64,000 nt of DNA from Bryobacteraceae bacterium (GTDB lineage: Bacteria; Acidobacteriota; Terriglobia; Bryobacterales; Bryobacteraceae), in the NCBI GenBank assembly GCA_026002855.1, contig BPGD01000001.1, positions 3,232,001-3,296,000 of the forward strand, given 5' to 3'. The number at the start of each line of letters is the position of its first letter. Position 1 is the stretch's first letter. The notes beneath the pieces were generated by a model. That model was not told the origin of the DNA. It was given only the letters and a program-made list of their open reading frames with translations, and did not search any database. Positions 18,221 through 27,180 of this stretch are shown one piece after another. Position numbers and translations under genes: made by a program.

Positions 18221-19225
18221 GTGCCGGAACTACGCAAGGACCCGATTACTGGCCGCTGGGTGATCATTTCCACCGACCGGGCGCGGCGCCCGATGGACTT
18301 TGTCCGCGAACGCACGCCGCCGCCAGCAGCCTCGCGCATCTGCCCGTTCTGTCCGGGCATGGAGACGAAGACGCCGCCGGAGATCCTCGCCTACCGCGAG
18401 TCCGGCGCGCCGAACACGCCCGGCTGGACACTGCGGGTGGTGGCCAACAAGTTTCCCGCCCTGCGCGTGGAAGGCGAGCTGAACAAGCAGGGCGAGGGGC
18501 TCTACGACCGCATGAACGGTATCGGCGCGCACGAAGTGATCATCGAAACGCCCGAACACTCGGCTACGCTCAGCGAGATGAGCGAGAAGCACGTGGCTGA
18601 CGTCTTCTTCGCCTTCCGCGACCGCATGGTGGACCTGCGGCGCGACGTGCGGCTGCGTTACGTCATCGCCTTCAAGAACCACGGCGCGGCGGCCGGGGCG
18701 ACGCTCGAGCATCCGCACAGCCAGCTCATCGCGCTCCCCGTGGTGCCCAAGCGCGTGCAGGAGGAGCTGGAGGGCGCGCGCCGCTACTATAGCTTCCGCG
18801 AGCGCTGCATCTATTGCGACATCCTCCAGCAGGAGGGCCAGACGCGGGAGCGGATCGTGTTTGAGTCCGACCACTTTGTCGTCATCGCTCCGTTCGCCTC
18901 CCGCTTCCCGTTCGAAACGTGGATCGTGCCTCGCCGCCACAACGCTCATTTCGAGGCGAGCGAGCCCGCCGTCATCCAGAACCTCGGCTGGGTGGTGCGC
19001 ACGGTGCTTCGCAAGCTGGACAAGGCGCTCGAACAGCCGCCGTACAATTTCATGCTGCATACGGCGCCGTTGCAGGACGGGCCTCTCGACCACTACCACT
19101 GGCACCTCGAAGTGATCCCGAAGCTGACCAAGGTGGCCGGCTTTGAGTGGGGCACAGGGTTCTACATCAATCCCACGCCGCCGGAGGAGGCGGCCCAGTT
19201 CCTCGTGGAGGTGGGCCTGCCCTGA
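18221..19225 (+). CDS. galT: Galactose-1-phosphate uridylyltransferase
   Basis: 334 residues, normal for the family. It exchanges UMP between UDP-glucose and galactose-1-phosphate in the Leloir pathway (cytoplasm). Diagnostic features: N-terminal ELRKDPITGRWVIISTDRARRP, the CPFC metal site, the active-site His-Pro-His at residues 164-166 (EHPHSQ) and the C-terminal HYHWHLEVIP. Start GTG at 18221 follows an AGGA. No other galactose genes are next to it; the second domain keeps IYCD rather than a second CxxC. Confidence 0.93.
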   Translation: MPELRKDPITGRWVIISTDRARRPMDFVRERTPPPAASRICPFCPGMETKTPPEILAYRESGAPNTPGWTLRVVANKFPALRVEGELNKQGEGLYDRMNGIGAHEVIIETPEHSATLSEMSEKHVADVFFAFRDRMVDLRRDVRLRYVIAFKNHGAAAGATLEHPHSQLIALPVVPKRVQEELEGARRYYSFRERCIYCDILQQEGQTRERIVFESDHFVVIAPFASRFPFETWIVPRRHNAHFEASEPAVIQNLGWVVRTVLRKLDKALEQPPYNFMLHTAPLQDGPLDHYHWHLEVIPKLTKVAGFEWGTGFYINPTPPEEAAQFLVEVGLP

Positions 19226-19253
19226 TCCCCGCTCCGTGCGGCCGGGCGCCGGC

Positions 19254-19568
19254 TCAGGCGGCGGCATAGAGCCGCTGATCGCCGATCAGACAGCCCGCGC
19301 CGCGCGCCGGGGCGGGAGCTTCCAGCAGGCAGCGGCGGCCCTCCGCCCATCCCTCCACGCGGATATACGGCCCGTGGCGGCGCACCTGCCAGACGGCCTG
19401 CGCGCCACGGGACCAGACGAGCGCGCGCGGGTCATGCTCCACGCCCACGATCATCTGCCAGCCGCCTTCGCCGTTGATAAAAGCGGTCCAGCCCTCTTCG
19501 CTGCCTCCCGCCGCGGCCGCTGCCTGCGCGGCCTCCATCAGTTGCGCTGCCCGCTCGTAGAGCTCCAT
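19254..19568 (-). CDS. Hypothetical protein, ~104 aa
   Basis: MELYERAAQLMEAAQAAAA forms an N-terminal helix, followed by Trp-rich strands (GWTAFINGEGGWQMIVG, AVWQVRR). No known family recognised. It is the last gene of the leftward run SDR-EamA-NSAR-GNAT-mazG, 50 nt after the SDR gene, and codon use resembles its neighbours. Confidence 0.55.
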   Translation of the reverse strand: MELYERAAQLMEAAQAAAAAGGSEEGWTAFINGEGGWQMIVGVEHDPRALVWSRGAQAVWQVRRHGPYIRVEGWAEGRRCLLEAPAPARGAGCLIGDQRLYAAA

Positions 19569-19618
19569 CCACCTGCCTCATCGGCGCCCACGGCGGCCCC
19601 TTGAGCCGGAGTGTGATC

Positions 19619-20347
19619 TCAGCGGAGCCCGAGTCCGCCGTCCACCTGAAGGACCTGCCCGGTGATGAACGCGCTCGACCTGAGAAAGAACACCACCGCG
19701 TCGGCGATCTCTTCGCCCGTGCCCGGCCGGCCCGCCGGCGTCGTGCGCGCCATCCGCTGGATTTCCGGGTCATCGCGTTCCTCGAAAGGAATCACGCCCG
19801 GCGCAACGCTATTGACGCTGATCGACGGCGCCAGCGCCCGCGCCAGGCCGCGCGTCAGCGCCACCACGCCCGCCTTGGAGGCGCAGTAGTGGACATGCTC
19901 CGGCCAGGCAAGAAACGCGCCCATGGAACTGATGTTGACGATCCGTCCCTCGCCGCCCGGATTGCCGCGCATAAGCCGCGCCGCCTGCTGCGCGCAGAAA
20001 AACACCGCCTTGAGATTCACCGAGTGAATCCAGTCCCAGTCGTGTTCGGTCATCTCTTCCACGCTTCGGCGCGTGAAGCGCGCCGCGTTGTTCACCAGCC
20101 CGTAGAGAGCGCCCTCCCGCTCGCCAATCTGCTCGAACAGCGCACGGATTTCGTCCACGCTTTCCAGGTTGGCGCGATACAGCGGCGCGCCTCCGCACAG
20201 GGCGGCCGTCTGGCGGGCCTCCTGTTCGGAAGTCCCGTAGTGGATCAGGACGCGCGCCCCTTCCGCGTGCAGGCGCAGCGCAATGGCGCGCCCGATGCGC
20301 CGCGCCGCGCCGGTCACCAGAATGGCCTTCCCGCTCAGCTCGTTCAT
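19619..20347 (-). CDS. SDR family NAD(P)-dependent oxidoreductase
   Basis: 242 residues, classical short-chain dehydrogenase/reductase. The cofactor motif is TGAARRIGRAIA near residue 12, with NNAA, the catalytic Ser in NISSMGAF, and YCASK with Tyr and Lys. The TGAARRIG variant resembles pteridine reductase/FolM-like members and would suit NADPH, but FabG-like activity is equally possible. It follows the EamA gene by 41 nt. Confidence 0.88.
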   Translation of the reverse strand: MNELSGKAILVTGAARRIGRAIALRLHAEGARVLIHYGTSEQEARQTAALCGGAPLYRANLESVDEIRALFEQIGEREGALYGLVNNAARFTRRSVEEMTEHDWDWIHSVNLKAVFFCAQQAARLMRGNPGGEGRIVNISSMGAFLAWPEHVHYCASKAGVVALTRGLARALAPSISVNSVAPGVIPFEERDDPEIQRMARTTPAGRPGTGEEIADAVVFFLRSSAFITGQVLQVDGGLGLR

Positions 20348-20388
20348 GGCAGTCCTCTTTCAGATTCACGCAGCGCCGGCGCCGATGC

Positions 20389-21273
20389 CTAGCCGCGCCC
20401 GGTGATCCACACGCCGCCAAGAACCAGCAATCCGCCGGCCGCCACCGGCGCGGTAATGGGTTCGCCCAGAAACACGAGCCCGGTCAGAGCGGCGATCACC
20501 GGTTGCAGATAGCTGAAGGCAGCCACGCGCGAGGCGGGCAGGTGATCGAGGGCGTAATAAAAAATCAGATAGCACACAATCGACGCAAGCACCGTCATGT
20601 AAGCCAGCGCCGCCCAGCCGCCCGCGCCCACGCGGGCGAAGTCAAAGTCCCGCCACTGGCTGACAAGCAGCGGCGCGCCGGCCAGCGCGCCTGCCATATA
20701 GCCGAGCGTGTTCACCGTGAGGGAGTCGTGCCGCCGCGTCAGTTCCTTGCTGAAGACCGTGTAGAGCGAGAAGCAGAAGGCGGCTGCCAGCACCAGCAGG
20801 TCGCCGGCGAGCGACGCCCCGCGAGCGCCCGCGTCGCCCAGATGCAGGACGGCGACGCCGGCCACGGCCATCAGCATGCCGGCGGCCTTGCGGGCGGTGA
20901 CGGTTTCCTGGCCGCGCGCCGCCGCCAGCAGCATCACCTGGAGCGGCGTCGTGGCAATGATCAGCGCCGCATGAGCCACGCTCGTGCGCGCCATGCCCAG
21001 AATGAAGAACACCTGGTTCAGCGTGATGCCAAAGACGCCCAGCAGGGCGAGCGCGGCCAGCTCGCGCGGCTGCCACGGGCCGCTGCTGCGGCGCCGTCCG
21101 CGCATCCACCCGTAGACGGGCAACAGCAGCAGGGCCGCCAGCGCCGCCCGCAGCGGGCCAATCAGCAGCGCCGGAAAATGCCGCAGCGCCACGCGCGCCA
21201 CCGCATAGTTGGCGCCCCAGATGAGCGTCATCAGCAGGACGAGCGCGGTCACCGCGCGGGGCACGGGTTTCAC
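20389..21273 (-). CDS. EamA/DMT family transporter
   Basis: 294 residues with about ten transmembrane helices in two EamA repeats (first from TALVLLMTLIWGANYAVA, second around LLVLAAAFCFSLYTVFSKEL, ending VFLGEPITAPVAAGGLLVLGGVWI). The GTG start overlaps the stop of the NSAR gene (GTGA), so it is coupled to it. Members export amino acids or metabolites; the neighbours (NSAR, GNAT) hint at an amino-acid derivative. Confidence 0.88.
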   Translation of the reverse strand: MKPVPRAVTALVLLMTLIWGANYAVARVALRHFPALLIGPLRAALAALLLLPVYGWMRGRRRSSGPWQPRELAALALLGVFGITLNQVFFILGMARTSVAHAALIIATTPLQVMLLAAARGQETVTARKAAGMLMAVAGVAVLHLGDAGARGASLAGDLLVLAAAFCFSLYTVFSKELTRRHDSLTVNTLGYMAGALAGAPLLVSQWRDFDFARVGAGGWAALAYMTVLASIVCYLIFYYALDHLPASRVAAFSYLQPVIAALTGLVFLGEPITAPVAAGGLLVLGGVWITGRG

Positions 21274-22391
21274 GATGCGCGGAACTTCTCCTCGCGCACG
21301 CGCACGGATCGAAGAAAATCCATGTCGAGCGCGTAGCCGAAGCCTGGCTCGCCGCCGAGCACGATGGTTCCCCGCGGCGTCACTTCCACCGGCGGCTGGA
21401 TGATGTCCCTTTGCCAGTAGCGGCGGCTGGCCGAGACGTCCCCGGGCAGGGTGAAGTTGGGCAGCGAGGCCAGCGCGATGTTGTGCGCGCGGCCAACGCC
21501 GCTTTCCAGCATCCCGCCGCACCAGACCGGCACGCCGTTGGCCTGGCAAAGGTCGTGGACCGCCTTCGCTTCCGCAAAACCGCCCACGCGGCCGAGCTTG
21601 ATGTTGATGATGCGGCAGGCGCCGAGCCGGATGGCCTGCTCGGCGTGGTGCGCGGTGCGGATGCATTCGTCCAGGCAGATAGGCGTCTCCAGCCGCTCCT
21701 GGAGCCGCGCGTGGTCGATGATGTCGTCGTGAGCCAGCGGCTGCTCGATCATCATGAGCCGGAACCGGTCGAGCTGTTTCAGACGCTCGGTATCGGCCAG
21801 CGTGTAGGCGCTGTTGGCGTCCGCCATCAGCAGGATGTCCGGGAACTCGCGCCGGACGGCCTCGACGGCGTTGACGTCCCAGCCGGGCTTGATCTTGATC
21901 TTGATCCGCTGGTAGCCGGCCGCAAGCTCGGTGCGGATCTTTTCAAGCAGCTCTTCCACCGTGTTCTGGATGCCGATGGAGACGCCGCAGGGGATCTCCC
22001 GGCGCGCGCCCCCCCCGATCGTCTTCCACAGCGGCTCGCCCCGCAGCCGCGCCTCCAGGTCCCAGCAGGCGGCCTCGAGCGCCCCGCGGGCCATGCGGTG
22101 GCCGCGGAGGCCGGCGGCGAACTTCGCCGCTCCGGCGGCGGACTCGAGCTGCTGGCCGAGCGCGGCCGGAATGACATAGTCGCGCAGGATGAGCCAGGCG
22201 CCTTCGGTCCACTCTTCGTTGTAAAAGGGGTGCTCGCCGCAGGTGGCCTCGCCCCAGCCGGACACGCCCCCGCTGCAAACCTCGACAAGAATGATCTTCC
22301 GGCGCGTGGTGCGCCCGAAACTCGTCTCAAAGAAATGCACCAGCGGCATTTCCAGCCAGTGCAGCCGGATCTGTTCTATTCGGAAGGCCAT
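21270..22391 (-). CDS. N-succinylamino acid racemase / o-succinylbenzoate synthase (enolase superfamily)
   Basis: 373 residues, full length. The muconate-lactonizing subgroup active site is complete: Lys164-x-Lys166 (KIKIKPGWD), metal ligands Asp191 (MADANSAY), Glu216 (MIEQP), Asp241 (CLDEC), and Lys265 (NIKLGRVGG). The GGMLESGVGRA and SLPNFTLPGD motifs are those of the NSAR/OSBS family. The upstream gene, overlapping by 16 nt, is a COG3375-like GNAT. In Geobacillus and others that pair performs D-to-L conversion of amino acids through N-succinyl intermediates. This favours racemase over menaquinone synthesis, since no men genes are near. The final desuccinylase is not in the window. Confidence 0.88.
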   Translation of the reverse strand: MAFRIEQIRLHWLEMPLVHFFETSFGRTTRRKIILVEVCSGGVSGWGEATCGEHPFYNEEWTEGAWLILRDYVIPAALGQQLESAAGAAKFAAGLRGHRMARGALEAACWDLEARLRGEPLWKTIGGGARREIPCGVSIGIQNTVEELLEKIRTELAAGYQRIKIKIKPGWDVNAVEAVRREFPDILLMADANSAYTLADTERLKQLDRFRLMMIEQPLAHDDIIDHARLQERLETPICLDECIRTAHHAEQAIRLGACRIINIKLGRVGGFAEAKAVHDLCQANGVPVWCGGMLESGVGRAHNIALASLPNFTLPGDVSASRRYWQRDIIQPPVEVTPRGTIVLGGEPGFGYALDMDFLRSVRVREEKFRAS

Positions 22392-23131
22392 TGTTCAAGG
22401 AGATAAATTCCGGAATCAGCCGTTCTTTCAAAACCGGTAACGGCCAGCCCTCGGTCTAAATACTGTATGAATTTTTCACTGGCTTCGGTCTGAATTTCAC
22501 GGGCTTTTTGTGGATTTGATGCGCGGATTTCCGCAATATTGGCCGGGATGGCCACCTGCGCCGCCACGGGGCCGCGCTCCGGCCGGCGCCCCTCGACGAT
22601 GGCCGCCACGCGCGGGCTGTCCAGATGCCATTCGGCCACGCAGCGGTCTGTCGGCAGGCCGCCGTGCAGCGGCGAGGACGTCGTGCCGTACTGGTTCAGC
22701 ACGTATCGGCGCACGATCGCCCCCAGACGCTCGATGTTGAAGAAGGCGTTCTTCAGCTCCAGCGGGTCGAACGTCCACTCGATGAGGCGGATGCCGCGAC
22801 TCAGCGCCTCCTCCCGCTGCGCCAGCTTCAGCCGGCGGCCCACGCCAAGGTTGCGGTATTCGGGCAGCACGCCCATCATGTGGCTGTGCAGGTAGGGCGT
22901 TCCCTGCTTCAGCCCGGGCACGGCCAGCAGGAAGCCGACCATCCGGGGGCCGTCGAAGGCGCCCAGCGTCTGGCCGCCCACCTTCTGCGCCACCACGAAC
23001 AGCCGCAGCGGCAGCAGCTCGATGTCGGCGAAACCCCAGATCTCTTTCTGGAGCCGCACGGCCTCGTTCAGCTCGTCGAGCCCGCTCAGCTTCCGGATTT
23101 CGATCCTTCGCGCGTCTTGGCCCTCTGCCAA
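22376..23131 (-). CDS. GNAT acyltransferase, COG3375-like (probable amino acid N-succinyltransferase)
   Basis: 251 residues. The N-terminal half has the GNAT core (LHSHMMGVLPEYRNLGVGRRLKLAQREEAL carries the acyl-CoA loop, R-x-x-G-x-G-like RNLGVGR). The family extends with EWTFDPLELKNAFFNIERLGAIVRRY, typical of COG3375. Start is TTG at 23131, inside the end of mazG (46-nt overlap); a later start is possible. Its tight overlap with the NSAR gene supports a role making N-succinyl amino acids from succinyl-CoA. Confidence 0.82.
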   Translation of the reverse strand: MAEGQDARRIEIRKLSGLDELNEAVRLQKEIWGFADIELLPLRLFVVAQKVGGQTLGAFDGPRMVGFLLAVPGLKQGTPYLHSHMMGVLPEYRNLGVGRRLKLAQREEALSRGIRLIEWTFDPLELKNAFFNIERLGAIVRRYVLNQYGTTSSPLHGGLPTDRCVAEWHLDSPRVAAIVEGRRPERGPVAAQVAIPANIAEIRASNPQKAREIQTEASEKFIQYLDRGLAVTGFERTADSGIYLLEQWPSE

Positions 23132-23913
23132 AGCTCTTCCATCTCCTCGAGTGTCGTCTGGTGGAAACCGCGCCCGCGTTCGGCAAGGCCGTTTTCGACC
23201 TCGGCGAAGCGGCTGCGGAATTTCGCATTGGTGCGCCGCAGCGCCTGTTCCGGGTCGACGCCGAGAAACCGGGCGAGGTTGACCACGGTGAACAGCAGAT
23301 CGCCGATTTCTTCTTCGATCCGATGCTGCCCGGCGCCCTCGCGCGCCCTTTCCAGCTCGGCGATTTCTTCGCGCATTTTTTCGAAAACGCCGCCGATATC
23401 AGGCCAGTCAAAGCCCGCCGCGGCGGCTTTTTTCGAAAGATGCGCCGCCTCCATCAGCGCCGGCTGGTTGCGCAGGACGCCGTCAAGCAGTCCGCGCTTC
23501 TCCTCGCCGCGCTGCCGTTTTTCCTCGTCCTTGATCTCGTTCCAGCGTTTCAGCACCTGCTCGGCGGTCCGGGCGTCGCCGCCGGCAAACACGTGCGGGT
23601 GGCGGCGCACGAGCTTTTCATTGATCGCGTCGAGCGCGTCGGCGATGGTGAAGTGGCCCGCCTCGGCGGCCATCTGCGCGTAAAACACGGCCTGGAGAAT
23701 CAGGTCGCCCAGCTCTTCGGCCAGCGCGCTCCAGTCGCGGCGGTCGATGGCGTCCAGCACCTCGTACGTCTCTTCCAGCGTGTACGGCTTGATCGAGTCA
23801 AACGTCTGCTGACGGTCCCAGGGGCAGCCGCCTTCGCCGCGCAGGCGGGCCATGATCCCGACGAGACGCTCGAACTTTTCGCCCGCGCTGCCGCGGGCCG
23901 CATCGTCCTGCAT
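23086..23913 (-). CDS. mazG: Nucleoside triphosphate pyrophosphohydrolase
   Basis: 275 residues with two MazG domains. The first has CPWDRQQTFDSIKPYTLEETYEVLDAI and EELGDLILQ; the second has EEEIGDLLFTVVNLARFL, each with the EExxE/ExxD metal-binding pattern. It hydrolyses (d)NTPs to NMP and pyrophosphate and cleans aberrant nucleotides or ppGpp. ATG 23913 is chosen from family alignment; an upstream open frame is not conserved. First gene of the leftward operon, divergent from the hydrolase at 23996. Confidence 0.92.
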   Translation of the reverse strand: MQDDAARGSAGEKFERLVGIMARLRGEGGCPWDRQQTFDSIKPYTLEETYEVLDAIDRRDWSALAEELGDLILQAVFYAQMAAEAGHFTIADALDAINEKLVRRHPHVFAGGDARTAEQVLKRWNEIKDEEKRQRGEEKRGLLDGVLRNQPALMEAAHLSKKAAAAGFDWPDIGGVFEKMREEIAELERAREGAGQHRIEEEIGDLLFTVVNLARFLGVDPEQALRRTNAKFRSRFAEVENGLAERGRGFHQTTLEEMEELWQRAKTREGSKSGS

Positions 23914-23995
23914 GGAGGGGGAAAAGACCAGCCTAACACAGCATCGCCGGCCGCAGCGCTTGGCACCGCCGGGCGTCAGCCGTATGCTCTTCAAC

Positions 23996-24712
23996 ATGAG
24001 GCATGTTGCACTCCTTTTCCTGGCCGCGGCCGCCGCGGCCGCTGCCACGCATCCACACGTTGAGTTCAGCACCGCCGCGGGCCCGCTGCGGCTCACGGCC
24101 ATCCGCCATGCGTCCTTCCTGCTGGAGGCCGGCGGCAAGGTGATCCACGTCGATCCCTGGAGCCAGGCCGACTACGCCGGGCTGCCCAAGGCCGATATCC
24201 TGCTGATCACGGACATCCACGGCGACCACTTCGACCTGAAAGCCATCGATCAGGTGCGCCGTCCCGACACCCTGATCATCGCTCCGCCCGCTGTGGCCGA
24301 AAAGCTCCAGGGCGTGCGCGTGCTGCGCAACGGGGAAAGTGCCGATGCCGGCCCCTTCCACATTGAGGCCGTGCCCATGTACAACCTCAGGCGCGGTCCC
24401 GCCGAAGGCCAGGTCTACCACCCCAGGGGGCGCGGCAACGGGTATGTCCTCACTTATGGCGGCTTCCGGCTCTACATCTCCGGCGACACCGAAGGCACGC
24501 CGGAGATGCGCTCATTGCAGAACATCAGCGCCGCGCTCATCTGCATGAACTTGCCCTATACGATGCCCCCGGAGGAGGCGGCCGAGGCTGTAAAAGCGTT
24601 TCGGCCCGGGGTGGTGATCCCCTATCATTACCGCGGATCGGATCTCACGGTCTTCGCCCGGGCGCTGGAAGGCACCGGGATCGAAGTGAAGCTGCTGGAC
24701 TGGTATCACTGA
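23996..24712 (+). CDS. Exported metallo-beta-lactamase-fold hydrolase (UlaG-like)
   Basis: 238 residues with a signal peptide (MRHVALLFLAAAAAAAATHP). The metal motif is TDIHGDHFD, where the usual first His of HxHxDH is Asp. Later ligand regions are VPMYN, ISGDTEGTPEM and VIPYHY. This matches the MBL-fold 'metal-dependent hydrolase' group that is often periplasmic; substrate unknown. An alternative start lies 12 nt upstream (ATG 23984). It is divergent from mazG. Confidence 0.85.
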   Translation: MRHVALLFLAAAAAAAATHPHVEFSTAAGPLRLTAIRHASFLLEAGGKVIHVDPWSQADYAGLPKADILLITDIHGDHFDLKAIDQVRRPDTLIIAPPAVAEKLQGVRVLRNGESADAGPFHIEAVPMYNLRRGPAEGQVYHPRGRGNGYVLTYGGFRLYISGDTEGTPEMRSLQNISAALICMNLPYTMPPEEAAEAVKAFRPGVVIPYHYRGSDLTVFARALEGTGIEVKLLDWYH

Positions 24713-24810
24713 AACATCAGTGAGCGCAGCGTCCAGCGGCAGGCCTGTAGTAAACTGGGAGGCGGAATCGGGATTCTTGCATCCTAATTCACATTTGACA
24801 GGAGATTGAG

Positions 24811-25842
24811 ATGCCCCTCGTATCCATGCGGCAGTTGCTGGATGAGGCCGCCAAAAAAGGCTACGGCATTGGCGCCTTCAACGTGAACAACATGGAGCAG
24901 ATCCAGGCGATCATGGAAGCGGCGCGGGAGACCGAGTCGCCGGTGATCATCCAGGCATCGCGCGGTGCGCGCGCCTACAGCCAGGACCGCTTCCTCTACC
25001 ACCTGATGTTGGCTGCGGCGGAGCTGTATCCGGAGATCCCCGTGGCCTTCCACCTCGACCACGGCAACAGCCCCGCCACCTGCCGCTCGGCGATCGAGAT
25101 GGGCTTCACCTCGGTGATGATGGACGGCTCGCTGCTCGAAGACGGCAAGACGCCGGCCCCCTACGACTACAACGTTCGCGTGACGAAGGAAGTGGTCGAG
25201 ATGGCCCATGCCAGGGGCGTTACCGTCGAGGCTGAGCTGGGCACTCTGGGCGGCATTGAGGATGGTCACGGCGCCGGCGGCACGGGCCTCGAACATCTCA
25301 CCGATCCCAACCAGGCTGAGCAGTTCGTCAAGGAGACCGGCTGCGATGCGCTGGCCGTCGCCATCGGCACTTCGCACGGCGCCTACAAGTTCAGCAAGAA
25401 GCCCGACGGCAGCGTCCTGAAAATGGACCGCCTCATCGAGATCCATCAGCGGATCCCGAACACGCACCTGGTGATGCACGGCTCCTCGTCGGTGCCCAAG
25501 GAGCTTCAGGACATCATCAACCAGTACGGCGGCAAGCTGAAGCCGACCTGGGGCGTCCCCATCGAAGAGATCCAGCTCGGCATCAAGCATGGCGTGCGCA
25601 AGATCAACGTGGATACCGACAACCGCCTCGCCATGACCGGCGCCATCCGCAAGGTGCTCTGGGAGAACCCCGAGAAGTTCGACCCGCGCGACTACCTCAA
25701 GCCCGCCCGCGAGGCGATGAAGAAGGTGGTCATGGAGCGGATGATCCAGTTCGGCCAGGCAGGTCACGCAAAAGAGATCATCCCGATTCCGCTGCAAGAG
25801 ATGGCCGAAATGTACCGCAAGGGCCAGCTCGTCACTTGCTGA
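24811..25842 (+). CDS. fba: Class II fructose-bisphosphate aldolase
   Basis: 343 residues. Zn-dependent cleavage of fructose-1,6-bisphosphate into DHAP and glyceraldehyde-3-phosphate in glycolysis/gluconeogenesis. Motifs: [10 protein letters not shown] at the start, the catalytic and Zn site HLDHG, Zn-ligand region [24 protein letters not shown] and the phosphate loop [19 protein letters not shown] precedes the ATG. Length fits the cbbA/fbaA type common outside enterobacteria. Confidence 0.95.
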   Translation: MPLVSMRQLLDEAAKKGYGIGAFNVNNMEQIQAIMEAARETESPVIIQASRGARAYSQDRFLYHLMLAAAELYPEIPVAFHLDHGNSPATCRSAIEMGFTSVMMDGSLLEDGKTPAPYDYNVRVTKEVVEMAHARGVTVEAELGTLGGIEDGHGAGGTGLEHLTDPNQAEQFVKETGCDALAVAIGTSHGAYKFSKKPDGSVLKMDRLIEIHQRIPNTHLVMHGSSSVPKELQDIINQYGGKLKPTWGVPIEEIQLGIKHGVRKINVDTDNRLAMTGAIRKVLWENPEKFDPRDYLKPAREAMKKVVMERMIQFGQAGHAKEIIPIPLQEMAEMYRKGQLVTC

Positions 25843-25873
25843 GTTTCGTTCATCACGCTCCGGCGCGGAGGAT

Positions 25874-25903
25874 TTGACAACCGCCGCGCCGCCTTGCTAC
25901 AAA
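25874..25903 (+). promoter_or_regulatory. Promoter of tRNA-Asn
   Basis: TTGACA (25874-25879) is a perfect -35, followed after 18 bp by TACAAA (25898-25903). Transcription would start a few bases before the tRNA at 25919. Confidence 0.65.
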
Positions 25904-25918
25904 GGAAATACCCGCTGC

Positions 25919-25993
25919 TCCTCAGTAGCTCAATGGTAGAGCATCCGGCTGTTAACCGGAGGGTTGCAGGTTCGAGTCCTGCCTGAGGAGCCA
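25919..25993 (+). tRNA. tRNA-Asn(GTT)
   Basis: Full cloverleaf: 7-bp acceptor TCCTCAG/CTGAGGA, D arm GCTC..GAGC, anticodon stem TCCGG/CCGGA with loop CTGTTAA (anticodon GTT), T arm GCAGG-TTCGAGT-CCTGC, discriminator G and encoded CCA. All DNA to the right of it looks accessory, so it may mark an integration boundary. Confidence 0.95.
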
Positions 25994-26321
25994 ATCGTTT
26001 TCTACGCGAACGTCCCTCCCCGCCCGTTAACGCCTCTCTCCGTCCGTAACCGCGCAACTGGCCGTGTTTTCGCCACTTCCGCGTCTCTGGGTTGCACCGC
26101 GTGTTCGGGCTGCCGCGCCGACATGCGCCCCCGCAACGTTTGCCGGAGGCCGTTTTCTCCCCGTCTCTGGGCTCAACCAGGAATTGGTTAACACCATCGC
26201 GGGGGTTGTTCAACCCCAGGCCGGACGTTCCGAAACCGGGCGGCGAATGTAGTTAGCAGACGCGGCCGTCTGACATGGCTGTCACGCCTGCCGGATCACC
26301 TGCTGGGGAGCACTGAAGACA
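25994..26321. other. Non-coding DNA right of the tRNA
   Basis: No convincing gene. The right half carries the first copy of an 80-bp direct repeat (26182-26266). No second copy of the tRNA 3' end was noticed downstream in this window, so an att duplicate is not shown. Confidence 0.5.
26182..26266 (+). repeat. 80-bp direct repeat, left copy
   Basis: Matches 27181-27261 at about four of five positions: AATTGG, then CATCGCGGG, a palindromic GGGGTTG-TT-CAACCCC, CCGGACGTTCCGAAACCGG and GCGAATGTAGTTA ending at ACGCGGC. The two copies bracket the beta-propeller gene at ~1 kb spacing. Confidence 0.75.
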
Positions 26322-27134
26322 TCAGCGAATTCCGATTGAAGTGTAGCGGCGTGCCCGTTGGTGATTCGCAGAGTCGAATTCGAGCAGCCAAAGGTCGCCG
26401 CCTGGAGTGGTGAGACCACTGGCAGGGCGCCAAGGCGCCGGGCTTGAAGCAGCAGTTGAGACGGCGCCATCGGGGGCGATGCGGACGACTTGGCGGCGCT
26501 GAGGAACCGCCGCGTAAACATTGCCGGCTTGATCCGCCCAGACGCCCATGATTTCGCCCTGCGGGCGCGCATGAAGGGCAGTGACCTTGCCCAGAGGGTT
26601 GATCCGGTGGACGATACCGCGGTCGGCGAAGAGCAGATCGCAGGTTGACGTAATTCCGAGCCAGCCTGGTCTCATGTTACCCAACTGCACGAAAATCGTT
26701 GCGGGCTGGCCGGGGCGGGCGCGCTTGACTGCGGTGGTTATACCCTCACGGGTCGTCCAGTAGAACGTGCCATCCGTGCAACGAACAAAAGAGAAATCGC
26801 CGTAGTCCTCGCGGAAACCTTGGCGGGCCGCGATTAGGTCCGCGATCTCGCCGGTTGGACTGCGCTTCCACACTCGATGGCCCCAGCGGTTTGTGCGTTC
26901 GCCTTCATACCAGAGGTGTTCGCCGTAGAGGTTTCCTGCGGCATCTAGCCAGAGTTCGTGGGTGTGGACGTCTGCGACTACGATCGAGCGATTGCCATCG
27001 GGGGCAATGCGCCACACGTGAACGTTGTCCGAGTAGAAGATATTGCCGACGGAGTCCGCTACGATGCCGATGGCGGGGTGCGCGTAGAGAACAGCTCCAA
27101 GAAACAGCGTGAAGAGCAGGATGGCGCACGGCAT
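26322..27134 (-). CDS. Secreted NHL/beta-propeller repeat protein
   Basis: 270 residues. Signal peptide (PCAILLFTLFLGAVLYA), then repeated propeller strands of the NHL type: GIVADSVGNIFYSDNVHVWRI, ELWLDAAGNLYGEHLWYEG, GVWADQAGNVYAAVPQRRQVVRI, each with D-x-x-GN-(I/L/V)Y. Acidobacteria carry many of these; they are usually extracellular binding modules. Only about five blades are visible, so it may be a short or truncated member. Start ATG 27134 is chosen for the signal peptide. It lies between direct repeats, which suggests it moved as a cassette. Confidence 0.75.
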   Translation of the reverse strand: MPCAILLFTLFLGAVLYAHPAIGIVADSVGNIFYSDNVHVWRIAPDGNRSIVVADVHTHELWLDAAGNLYGEHLWYEGERTNRWGHRVWKRSPTGEIADLIAARQGFREDYGDFSFVRCTDGTFYWTTREGITTAVKRARPGQPATIFVQLGNMRPGWLGITSTCDLLFADRGIVHRINPLGKVTALHARPQGEIMGVWADQAGNVYAAVPQRRQVVRIAPDGAVSTAASSPAPWRPASGLTTPGGDLWLLEFDSANHQRARRYTSIGIR

Positions 27135-27180
27135 GGGTTCGGCCCAGGCCTCCAGTTTAGCGTCGCCATCTGTGACGAGC

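Noticed and set aside
25994-26200. Short frames just after the tRNA (e.g. 25964-26191)
   Set aside because: They begin inside the tRNA, have no ribosome site and give low-complexity Arg/Pro-rich peptides.
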